Below, piece after piece: positions 47,346 to 56,003 of a stretch of DNA of 64,000 bases; within the stretch, counting starts at the first letter, position 1; the number at the start of each line of letters is the position of its first letter. The position numbers and the translations under genes were made by a program. The stretch lies in assembly GCA_022701275.1 (NCBI GenBank), contig CP031740.1, positions 6,275,001 to 6,339,000 on the forward strand. Direction: 5' to 3'. Under the pieces are notes generated by a model. That model was not told where the DNA came from and did not search any database. It worked only from the letters and a program-made list of their open reading frames with translations. The stretch comes from Microcoleus vaginatus PCC 9802. GTDB lineage: Bacteria; Cyanobacteriota; Cyanobacteriia; Cyanobacteriales; Microcoleaceae.

Positions 47346-49961
47346 TTACTGCCAATTGCCCACAAGCACGAAAGGTGCCCAGAAATAGGGATTCTGATAC
47401 TGTTGGTTTTTCAGCAGAGTTAATTGAGCGTTGCGGAGGGCTTCAGCTTTGCTGGTTTTAGAAGAAGCCAGTTGTTTGTAAAACTCAGTCATAAAGATAG
47501 CTGTAGATTCGTCGTTGACTTGCCAAAGGGTGGCGGCGGTGCTGCGGGCACCCGATCGAATTGCGGCCCCGGCCAAACCCAAAGCCGCGCGGTTATCGCC
47601 CGAAGCAGTTTCGCAAGCACTCAAAACCAAAAGTTCGATCGGCTGTTGTTTCTCCCCAGTGCGGGCTCGCAGCAGTCGATCGAACTCTTTAACATTCACT
47701 TTCTGATCCCAAGTCACAATAAAAGTATCCGCTGCATTCGAGCTAAACTGACCGTGAGTTGCCAAATGGACGATCGGGTAAGACAAAGCTTTTATTCGAT
47801 CGTGCAACCGCCCGCTGACAAAATCTTCATTCAGCAGCGAACTCGCCGGCATCTCGGCTGCAATTTGTTGAACTTCCTCCTTCACCCCCGGCAAAGCCGA
47901 GAAGCCTTGACGCGCTTCGGAGAGGGCAGCGGTGAGCACTTTTAACTTGACTTCCCTCAGTGGTTTCGGTGCCAGCAGTTGCAGTCCCGGCGCTAAAGCA
48001 ATACTGTATTTTTCTACCAAAAACTTTTCACCGTCGTGCAGCACAGCCATCGGCAGATTTCGCAAATAACCGTCGAGCACAAATACCAAAGTTTTAATCC
48101 CGCTGGCGGTCAAATCCGCCTCTGCAGGGCGGATTAACCAGTCATAAACCTGTTCAACGGGTTGCCTCCTGTTGCGGGGGAAAGCAGCAGGCCTGATGGC
48201 ATTTTTGGCTTGTCTGAAGGCAGTTTCCAACTCGGCTTGAGACTTCTTAGTAGTGTAGCGGCGCAGAGGTTTGCCAGGAAGTGACAAAATTACCTCCAAA
48301 CGATCGCTCAAAATAATCGGATAAATCACCGCCGCCGTAGGATCAATTTCCTCGATCGACGTTGGTTTAGCATCAGCGCAAGCATCCCGAAAAAAGTTGT
48401 CTAATTCCGCCAACTGCAAAGATTCCACCGTTTGGCGCGCCAGTTTCAACTTAGCTTGACTGGGAGATTCCTCTTGCAAAAGCAGCCCGACTAATTCCCG
48501 ATAAACCGGTTCGGCACTTTCCCGAAACGAAAATTGCACTTCGGGATTGACTGTCACCAAATCGCCCCGCAGAGAAGACAGTACATTCACAGCTTGAGTA
48601 TATTGAGCGATCGCCCCTTCTGTATTCCCCTGAGCTTTCCGAATCCGTCCCAGTTGCCAAAACAATTGGTAAGCAATATCGGGAGATTGAAACGCCGGTG
48701 CTAAACTCAAAGCCTGAATTGTAATATTTTCCGCTGTCTGATACTGCTGTTGGATTTCCGATAGTTTGCCTTTAGCTGCCAGAATATAAGCTTGTATTCG
48801 TTTGTCGCCCAAACTGTTTGCTGGTTCGACAGAGCGATCGAGCATTGTGTCAATCTCGCTTAAACTCAAAGTTTTCGCAGGCGACTGAGCTAATTTCATC
48901 AAGCTTTGAGCTAGATTGATTTGAGCGTAAAGTCCGGCGCGGTTCGACCCAAATTGAGCGACTTGAGGTTCGATGGAACGCCACAAAACCTCCGCTTCAG
49001 ACCAATTTTTGCGATCGACCAACAAACTCAATTGGTTTAACTTTGCCTGAATTTGTAGGAGAGCTCGATCCGGCATCGCCTGTGCCGATCGAGCATAATA
49101 CTCTAGGGCAAAGCGTTCCCAATCACCCCGCTGTTCGGGTGTCAAACCCGGTTTATTGCTTTTAGCCCGTACCGTATTGCCCAGGTTGAGATAAATTGCA
49201 GCCTCCTCTGGTCGGCTACCTAATTTTTGGGCTGCTTCGAGTCCAGCCAACAGCACATCCTGCGATCGTTCGAGTTGTCCCAAAACCCGCAGTACCCGCC
49301 CTAAAGCATGAATTGCCCGGACTTGTTCGAGGGAAACCGACCCATTTTTCAAAGTTTCCAAACCCGCCGTCGAAACTTCGCAGGTTTGGTTTTCCAGCTT
49401 AAAATAAGCTAACAGCATTTTGCAAGCTCTGGGGTAAAGTCCGAGAGTTTCCCAAGCCCGACTTTGATTAATTTGAACGTGAAAAAATTGGTTTTTTCTA
49501 TCAATTTGCTCGAAGATTTTAGCAGCTTGCGTCCAAATCTCGATCGCATCTTGAGTCTGCCCCCGTTCAAGTTGCAACTGTCCTTGAATGTTGAGAGTTT
49601 CAGCCAAAATCCGCTGCTGTTCGGGAGTTTTTGCCTGTGTTCGCACAACCGCCAAGCTCGAATTCACAGCTTGTTCTGCCTGTTCCCAAAGCGCCAACTG
49701 CCCGTAGGTTGCAGCTAAATTGCTCAAAGCTGTGGCGCGATCGAGATTTTCGCCTTTTGCCTCAAACTGCGCCGCCGCTTGCTGCAATAGCGGTACAGCT
49801 TCCGAAAAACGTTCCTCTTGGTATAGAGTTCGAGCTTGACGGACAAGGTGCACCGCTGGTGGTGGATTAACCTGACCAACTCCGGGAGGAATCGCAACGG
49901 ATAGCAGACAGGACATCACAAATAACAGGATTACCTGTCGGAGCGATCGAGGAAACTTCAT
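47346..49961 (-). CDS. Exported TPR-CHAT domain protein
   Basis: An 871-residue protein with a signal peptide (MKFPRSLRQVILLFVMSCLL, cleavage near residue 30). Residues about 38-480 are tetratricopeptide repeats (EERFSEAVPLLQQAAAQFEA, NLAATYGQLALWEQAEQAVN, GNTEGAIAQYTQAVNVL). The C-terminal CHAT domain (about 545-871) has FLVEKYSIALAPGLQL, HLATHGQF with His736, LVLSACETASGDNRAALGL with Cys783, and the end NPYFWAPFVLVGNWQ. The His/Cys dyad is intact, so caspase-like proteolysis in the periplasm is possible. TPR-CHAT proteins are common in filamentous cyanobacteria; in a craspase-type system such a protein is activated by a bound partner. The gene lies 110 bases beyond the tandem haemagglutinin genes on the same strand. 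Confidence 0.9.
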   Translation of the reverse strand: MKFPRSLRQVILLFVMSCLLSVAIPPGVGQVNPPPAVHLVRQARTLYQEERFSEAVPLLQQAAAQFEAKGENLDRATALSNLAATYGQLALWEQAEQAVNSSLAVVRTQAKTPEQQRILAETLNIQGQLQLERGQTQDAIEIWTQAAKIFEQIDRKNQFFHVQINQSRAWETLGLYPRACKMLLAYFKLENQTCEVSTAGLETLKNGSVSLEQVRAIHALGRVLRVLGQLERSQDVLLAGLEAAQKLGSRPEEAAIYLNLGNTVRAKSNKPGLTPEQRGDWERFALEYYARSAQAMPDRALLQIQAKLNQLSLLVDRKNWSEAEVLWRSIEPQVAQFGSNRAGLYAQINLAQSLMKLAQSPAKTLSLSEIDTMLDRSVEPANSLGDKRIQAYILAAKGKLSEIQQQYQTAENITIQALSLAPAFQSPDIAYQLFWQLGRIRKAQGNTEGAIAQYTQAVNVLSSLRGDLVTVNPEVQFSFRESAEPVYRELVGLLLQEESPSQAKLKLARQTVESLQLAELDNFFRDACADAKPTSIEEIDPTAAVIYPIILSDRLEVILSLPGKPLRRYTTKKSQAELETAFRQAKNAIRPAAFPRNRRQPVEQVYDWLIRPAEADLTASGIKTLVFVLDGYLRNLPMAVLHDGEKFLVEKYSIALAPGLQLLAPKPLREVKLKVLTAALSEARQGFSALPGVKEEVQQIAAEMPASSLLNEDFVSGRLHDRIKALSYPIVHLATHGQFSSNAADTFIVTWDQKVNVKEFDRLLRARTGEKQQPIELLVLSACETASGDNRAALGLAGAAIRSGARSTAATLWQVNDESTAIFMTEFYKQLASSKTSKAEALRNAQLTLLKNQQYQNPYFWAPFVLVGNWQ

Positions 49962-50071
49962 ATTTAAAAAATAAAATTACAGATGCAGACACACATACTA
50001 ACTAACCCAAATCCATCTTATTCTTTATCTGCGTTAATCCGCCTACATCTGCGGTTTAAAAAAACATAATT

Positions 50072-52981
50072 TCAACGCGGCACACAACCAGAATTCTGCC
50101 GAGGATTGCGAGAGTCAGCAACATTACCCGGATTATATCCAACAAGCGTCACCTCCCCTTTTGCATTCACCACCCAACCTTGCGCCGGAACAACTTCCTC
50201 TTGCCGAATGCCTTCTTCCCTCGAACCACTTCCCCCCTCGATCTCAATCCCTTCTTCCTGATTCCCTCTTCCTGCCTCTTCCACCCACGGAAACGGCGAT
50301 GCAGCACTGCTGAGGGCATCATTAGGACTTGCTGGCACTCCTCCTTTCCCAGTAGCGGTAAACTCGCTCTCGGCCTCTTGCGTGCAGGGATTTGCCGCAA
50401 TTAAAGCAGCCGGATCGACAACATTTTGCGGCAGTTCCACTAAACCTTGAGCAGGATTCACTCCAGAAGAACTAAATGTTACAGTACCTTGCAAAGCCGG
50501 GCCGCTACTTTGGGAAATAGCCGCAATATCGCTGGTAGGAACTAGAGAAGTAGGACTTACTTGCAACGCACCAAATTGAGCATCTGTTAATCCCAAACTC
50601 GCTCGAACCTGTTCACGAGTGACTGATGTAAACCCGAAAACATTGGGGACATTAATATTAACCCGACCACCCCCGGCCGATCGCGCATTAGCAGTAATAT
50701 CGCTATTTTCGTTGGGTAAAGCCACCAGAATATCGCTTTTAATGTTGATATTGCCACCCTCAGAAATACTTGCATCAGTTGTAATTCTGCTCCCTCGGCG
50801 CAACTGGATATCTGGCGCCCTGATGTTAACATTTCCCCCGCCGCCAGAGTCAGTAGAAGCATTGATGCTGGCTTTATTTTCCAGAGCAATTGAGTCAGCT
50901 CTAACATTAATATTACCAGCCTGTCCCGTTCCTAATGCCTGAACATTAACCGTTGCGCTATCCCGCAGCCTCAATTGGTTAACATTGAAATTCAACGAAC
51001 CCGCATTCGCCCTAGCATTGGGATTCCTCAACTGGTATAAAAAGCCAACGGAAGCCTGAATGGCACTGCTAAATTCACCAGGATTCCCATTACCGATAAG
51101 TTCCACTTTTTGTGCATCAATTGTGACGTTAGCGGCATCTGCTGTACCAAAAGAACCAGCAGAAATAAATCCCCCACTCCGTAGCAATAACACAGGTGTG
51201 GAAATGTAGATATCCCCTCCCCGATTCGATGAGTAGGTGTCACTAGCGATAAAACTAATACTCCTACGCCCATTTGCCAAAATTTCAGAAACACCTCCTA
51301 TTTCTATCGACTCGCTAGCTCTAATGGTTACATTACCTCCTAAACCTCCAGTCGTATTTAATAGTTGAGTGCCAATCGCTGCACCACTCGATGAGTTAAT
51401 CCCAGCACCACCAGAGATAGTCAATTTCTTGGTATTAATGGTAATGTTTCCCGCATTTCCATTCTGACCGAGAGCGGTTGTACTTATGATAGTTTGTAGG
51501 ACACTGCCAGCGGGAGTACGTAAAATTTCTAATGATTCATTCGCTTTAATATTGATATTTCCTGATGCTGCCCTACTGCGGGTAACGCTGCTGATCGCAG
51601 CACCATCACGCACTATCAACCTTTCGCCCTCAAAGGTGATATTTCCGCCGATCCCGGTACTCCCAACAAATGTGCCACTGTTAATCGCAGAGCCAGCTAG
51701 ATCGAAAACCTCGGCACGGATGGTGATATTTCCACCATTACCACTAGCAAATGTAGAGCTACCTACTAGGCTACCGTTGCGGATCAGCAGTCTTCCCGTA
51801 TCAATTGCGATCGCGCCTGCGACTCCCCTGCCAAGAGTAGCAGTGCTCAAAACAATTTGCGGATCTAAAGGATTGCCTGTTCCAGATCTCAAATAATTCT
51901 GTAAAAACTGTTGATAACTCTCAAATCCAATGCCGCTCATTTCTACTGAGTCAGTAGCGCGGATATTAATATTGCCCGCCGCCCCATCTCCTAGCGCTAC
52001 GGTTGAAATTTGCGACCCTCTATTTACTCGCAACTGTTGAGCATTGATGTCAATACCTCTACCATTAATATTTCCGAGCGTCAGCGCCAAAATTCGCGAA
52101 CCGTTAAGGGTGACGTTTCCGCCCCTGATGTCTATTCTGCCACCTTCTAATCCGCTGGTATTTATAAATGCACCATTCATTTCAATATTGCCGAAGTTCT
52201 CAATATTCCCATAGTTTAAATTCAAACCTAAAGCTGTTGGCTCAAATTGTACTAAACCGGGACTTTTCACACTTCCCAGTAATATTTGTCCGGTATAAGC
52301 TGTTAAATTTCCACCTTGCAGTTGAATCTCTCCACCAATTAAGGCTAAGGTTTGACCGGGATCTACTGCTAAACCAAGTTTGTTAGAAACAGGAATTTCT
52401 ACGGGCAGTGGCGGTAAGGTGGGTGTGGAGCCTATTGCTTGGGAAGTGTTAACGATTGTGCCGGGATTTTCTCTAAAGTTCAAACCTACAGGAATATTAA
52501 TCGCTAACAATGGCACTGCACTTGGATTGGCGCTGCTAAATTCAAAGCCATTGTCAAAGAAAATGCCGCTTGCCGTTGAACCGATAAATGAGCCGCGCAC
52601 ATCTAACCGAGCATTGGGGCCAAATACTATCCCTTTCGGATTAAGTAAAAACAAGTTGGCATTACCTAGAACTCCCAAGACACCTAAAATATTAGAAGGG
52701 TTGCCACCAGTAACGCGGGTAAAAATATTCGCAATCCCGTTAGGATTGGCAAAATAGGCTCCTCTGCCTTCACCCACGTTAAATTGTTGTAAACTGTGAA
52801 ATAAATTGGCTCCGCGAGTTGCACCGCCAGTGATTCTATCTGAGGGTAGGTTGTTGATAGTATCGGGAACAGTCCGTGAACTTTCCGCGCCCAGGGAATT
52901 ATCGGGGATGATTTGAGCGATCGCAGGGAAAGGAAACAGCAGTAAAAATGCAAAAAATAGGGCGGAAGATTGGCGGGGCAT
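50072..52981 (-). CDS. TPS exoprotein (filamentous haemagglutinin family) 1
   Basis: A 969-residue protein with a signal peptide (MPRQSSALFFAFLLLFPFPA, cleavage after AIA) and a TPS secretion domain (IIPDNSLGAESSRTVPDTIN, NLFHSLQQFNVGEGRGAYF, NLFLLNPKGIVFGPNARLD). A right-handed beta-helix passenger follows, with NINIKA/GGNITI-type repeats. The end carries two Cys (NPCTQ and GCVPR), the only ones in the protein. A low-complexity Glu/Gly-rich insert (EEAGRGNQEEG) lies near residue 905 and is absent from the two paralogues. It is a TpsA-like surface protein, exported by a TpsB barrel. It is the last of three tandem paralogues, 65 bases after the second. Confidence 0.88.
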   Translation of the reverse strand: MPRQSSALFFAFLLLFPFPAIAQIIPDNSLGAESSRTVPDTINNLPSDRITGGATRGANLFHSLQQFNVGEGRGAYFANPNGIANIFTRVTGGNPSNILGVLGVLGNANLFLLNPKGIVFGPNARLDVRGSFIGSTASGIFFDNGFEFSSANPSAVPLLAINIPVGLNFRENPGTIVNTSQAIGSTPTLPPLPVEIPVSNKLGLAVDPGQTLALIGGEIQLQGGNLTAYTGQILLGSVKSPGLVQFEPTALGLNLNYGNIENFGNIEMNGAFINTSGLEGGRIDIRGGNVTLNGSRILALTLGNINGRGIDINAQQLRVNRGSQISTVALGDGAAGNINIRATDSVEMSGIGFESYQQFLQNYLRSGTGNPLDPQIVLSTATLGRGVAGAIAIDTGRLLIRNGSLVGSSTFASGNGGNITIRAEVFDLAGSAINSGTFVGSTGIGGNITFEGERLIVRDGAAISSVTRSRAASGNINIKANESLEILRTPAGSVLQTIISTTALGQNGNAGNITINTKKLTISGGAGINSSSGAAIGTQLLNTTGGLGGNVTIRASESIEIGGVSEILANGRRSISFIASDTYSSNRGGDIYISTPVLLLRSGGFISAGSFGTADAANVTIDAQKVELIGNGNPGEFSSAIQASVGFLYQLRNPNARANAGSLNFNVNQLRLRDSATVNVQALGTGQAGNINVRADSIALENKASINASTDSGGGGNVNIRAPDIQLRRGSRITTDASISEGGNINIKSDILVALPNENSDITANARSAGGGRVNINVPNVFGFTSVTREQVRASLGLTDAQFGALQVSPTSLVPTSDIAAISQSSGPALQGTVTFSSSGVNPAQGLVELPQNVVDPAALIAANPCTQEAESEFTATGKGGVPASPNDALSSAASPFPWVEEAGRGNQEEGIEIEGGSGSREEGIRQEEVVPAQGWVVNAKGEVTLVGYNPGNVADSRNPRQNSGCVPR

Positions 52982-53046
52982 CTTTTAAGTCTAGTTAATT
53001 TAATTTTAGGAAAATAGCGATGGATTAGCTAAAACCTAAAGAATAC

Positions 53047-55938
53047 CTATCGAGGTACGCAAACACCCGTCGATTTCGGACTGCGAAGAGATGTACCACC
53101 ACCTGAATTATACGCTACCAGCGTTACTTTTCCTTGCTCATCCATTACCCAACCTTGAGCGGGAATAATTTCTGTTGGCCGAACGTCTATGGATGCTCTT
53201 TTGCCTTCTACTTGCTGACTTTCACCTACCGCTGGTTCCACCCAAGGCAATGGCGATGCAGCGCTGCTGAGGGCATCATTCGGACTCGGTGGCACTCCTC
53301 CTTTGCCAGTGACGGTAAATGCGCTCCCGGCCCGTTGCGTGCAGGGATTTGCAGCAATTAACGCAGCCGGATCGACAACATTTTGCGGCAGTTCCACTAA
53401 ACCTTGAGCAGGATTCACCCCAGAAGCACTAAATGTTACACTACCTTGCAAAGCCGGGCCGCTACTTTGGGAAATAGCCGCAATATCGCTGGTAGGAATT
53501 AAAGATGTAGGACTTAGTTGCAACGCTGCAAATTCAGCATCAGTCAGTCCTAAACTACTCCTGGCTTGTTCGCGGTTAAGGCTTGTAAAGCCAAATATAT
53601 TTGGTACATTGACCGTAACTTGTCCGCCCCTAGCTGTGCGAGCATTAGCTGTAATATCACTATTTTCTCGCGGTAAAGCTACCAAAATATCGCTATTAAT
53701 TCTGATATTACCACCCTCAGAAATACCTGCATCGGTGGTAATTCGGCTACCGCGCCGTAACTGAATATCTTGCGCTTGCAGGTGAATATTAGCACCGGAA
53801 CCAGTGACCGTTGTGCCATCAATTATGCTTTTATTGTCCAGGGCAATGGAGTTAGCTACAACATTAATATTGCCAGCCCTACCTGTTCCTGAAGATTCAA
53901 CATTAACCACTGCACTATCCCGAAGAATCAATTGATTAGCATTCAAATTCAACGAGCCTGCATTTCCGCTAGCAGTGGAATTGACAGCATTAAACGCCCT
54001 ACCAGCCGAGGCTTCAATTCCACTCCTCAACCCACTGTTACTCCCAATACCTTGCACTTCTAAGCGATCGGCATTAATTGTAATATCTCCTGCATCTGCT
54101 ATACCCAAAGAAGCCGCAGAAATAACCCCGCCATTCTGCACAGTTAGTTTAGGTGTTGAGAGGCGGATATCTCCACCTCTACCAGAACTTGCAGTTTGAG
54201 TAACAAAAGAACTTGCTACATAGCCCGCATTCGCCAAAAATCTTGACTCGCCGCTGACTTCTATAGACTCGGAGGCTCTCACAGTTAAATTTCCTCCCGT
54301 CCCCCCACTTGTAGAAAACACGACTTCGCCAAAAATCGCACCCGTAGTTAAACTAATTGTGGCTCCATTAGAAACACTCAGCCGCTTAGTGTCGATCGTA
54401 ATATCCCCACCTTTTCCATTACTATCAAAAGTATTCGTGCCGAGCCGAGTTTGCCCTAGACCTACAGGAAGACTACCCGACAATTCCACAGATTCACTCG
54501 CTTTAATCGCGATATTCCCCGATGCTCCATCACTACGGCTGAAGCTGGCAAAAGCACCACCATCGCGCAGAATTAACCGTTGGGCTTCCACAGTGATGTT
54601 TCCGCCTTGACCAGTGGTTGCGTTCGTTGTTCCGTTATAGAGCGTTGAACTGACGAGTTCGACGGTGTTGGCGCGGATATTCAAATTTCCGCCATTCCCA
54701 GCACCAAAGGTGGGGGCACCGCCCACTACCCCATTGCTCATCAACAGCCGTCCCGCTTCAAGGTTAATGTCTCCGGCGGCTCCACTGCCAATAGCGCTAG
54801 TAAACAGAACAATTTGCGAAATAAAGGGATTGCCTGTTCCAGATGTCTGAAAATTTTCTGTAAGCTGCTGATAGCCCTCAATTCCCAACCCAATCATTTC
54901 TAGTGAGTCAGTAGCGCGGATGTTGATATCGCTTCCTCTCCCTTCTCCCAGTGTGGAGGCGAAAATTTGCGCCCCCCCCTCTACTCGCAAGTTTTGGGAA
55001 TTGATATTAATGCCTCTACCATCGATATTTCCGAGTGTCAGTCCATAAATTCCTGAACCATTAAGATTAATATTTCCACCTCGAATATCGACTTTCCCAC
55101 CTCCTAATCCGCTGGTATTTATAAATGCACCGTTCATTTCAATATTGCCGAAGTTCTGAATATTGCTATAGTTTAAATTCAGACCTAAAGCTGTTGGTTC
55201 AAATTGCACTAAACCTGGACTCTTGACACTACCTAGAAGAATTTGTCCGGTATAAGCAGTTAGATTTCCTCCTTGGAGTTGAAGGTCACCGCCAATTAAT
55301 GCTAAAGTTTGACCGGGGTCTACTGCTAAACCGAGTTTTTCAAAAGCCGGAATTTCTATGGGTAGTGGCGGTAAGGCTGATTTGGGGGCCATTGTTTGGG
55401 AAGAGTTAACAATTGTGCCGGGATTTTCTCTAAATCTTAAACCCACAGGAATATTAATTGCTAACAATGGCACTGCATTAGAATTAGCTGCACTAAATTC
55501 AAAGCCATTATCAAAAAGAATTCCGCTACCAGTTGAACCGATAAATGAGCCCCGCAGATCTAACCGAGCGTTGGGGCCAAAGACAATCCCTTTTGGGTTA
55601 ATTAAAAACAAGTTGCCGTTCCCCAAAACTCCCAGAGTTCCTAAAATATTAGAAGGATTGCCACCAGTAACGCGGGTGAAGATGTTGGCAATTCCGCTGG
55701 GATTGGCAAAATAGGCTCCCCGCCCTTCACGGATGTTAAATTCGCGTAAACTGTGAAAGAGGTTAACGCCGCGAGTTGCACCGCCTTCTATTCTGTCCGA
55801 TGGTAAGTTATTAATCGTGTCGGGAACTGTGCGAGAACTTTCTGCACCCAAGCTATTATCGGGGATGATTTGGGCGATCGCGGGGAAAGGACACAGCAGT
55901 AACAATGCAAAAAATAGGGCGGAAGATTGGCGGCGCAT
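53047..55938 (-). CDS. TPS exoprotein (filamentous haemagglutinin family) 2
   Basis: A 963-residue paralogue of the neighbouring exoproteins. Signal peptide MRRQSSALFFALLLLCPFPA, TPS domain NLFHSLREFNIREGRGAYFA and NLFLINPKGIVFGPNARLDL, beta-helix passenger, and C-terminal NPCTQ and CVPR. After removal of the signal peptide the two Cys at the end are the only ones. The tail (VMDEQGKVTLVAYN) is shared with the paralogue at 56004. Only 65 bases separate it from each neighbour, so the three genes are likely co-transcribed. The central passenger is the most divergent part, consistent with diversifying surface proteins. Confidence 0.88.
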   Translation of the reverse strand: MRRQSSALFFALLLLCPFPAIAQIIPDNSLGAESSRTVPDTINNLPSDRIEGGATRGVNLFHSLREFNIREGRGAYFANPSGIANIFTRVTGGNPSNILGTLGVLGNGNLFLINPKGIVFGPNARLDLRGSFIGSTGSGILFDNGFEFSAANSNAVPLLAINIPVGLRFRENPGTIVNSSQTMAPKSALPPLPIEIPAFEKLGLAVDPGQTLALIGGDLQLQGGNLTAYTGQILLGSVKSPGLVQFEPTALGLNLNYSNIQNFGNIEMNGAFINTSGLGGGKVDIRGGNINLNGSGIYGLTLGNIDGRGININSQNLRVEGGAQIFASTLGEGRGSDINIRATDSLEMIGLGIEGYQQLTENFQTSGTGNPFISQIVLFTSAIGSGAAGDINLEAGRLLMSNGVVGGAPTFGAGNGGNLNIRANTVELVSSTLYNGTTNATTGQGGNITVEAQRLILRDGGAFASFSRSDGASGNIAIKASESVELSGSLPVGLGQTRLGTNTFDSNGKGGDITIDTKRLSVSNGATISLTTGAIFGEVVFSTSGGTGGNLTVRASESIEVSGESRFLANAGYVASSFVTQTASSGRGGDIRLSTPKLTVQNGGVISAASLGIADAGDITINADRLEVQGIGSNSGLRSGIEASAGRAFNAVNSTASGNAGSLNLNANQLILRDSAVVNVESSGTGRAGNINVVANSIALDNKSIIDGTTVTGSGANIHLQAQDIQLRRGSRITTDAGISEGGNIRINSDILVALPRENSDITANARTARGGQVTVNVPNIFGFTSLNREQARSSLGLTDAEFAALQLSPTSLIPTSDIAAISQSSGPALQGSVTFSASGVNPAQGLVELPQNVVDPAALIAANPCTQRAGSAFTVTGKGGVPPSPNDALSSAASPLPWVEPAVGESQQVEGKRASIDVRPTEIIPAQGWVMDEQGKVTLVAYNSGGGTSLRSPKSTGVCVPR

Positions 55939-56003
55939 CTTTGAAGTCTGGTTAATTTAATATTAGAAAAATAGGGAGGGGTTAGCTAAAACCTGAAGAG
56001 TAC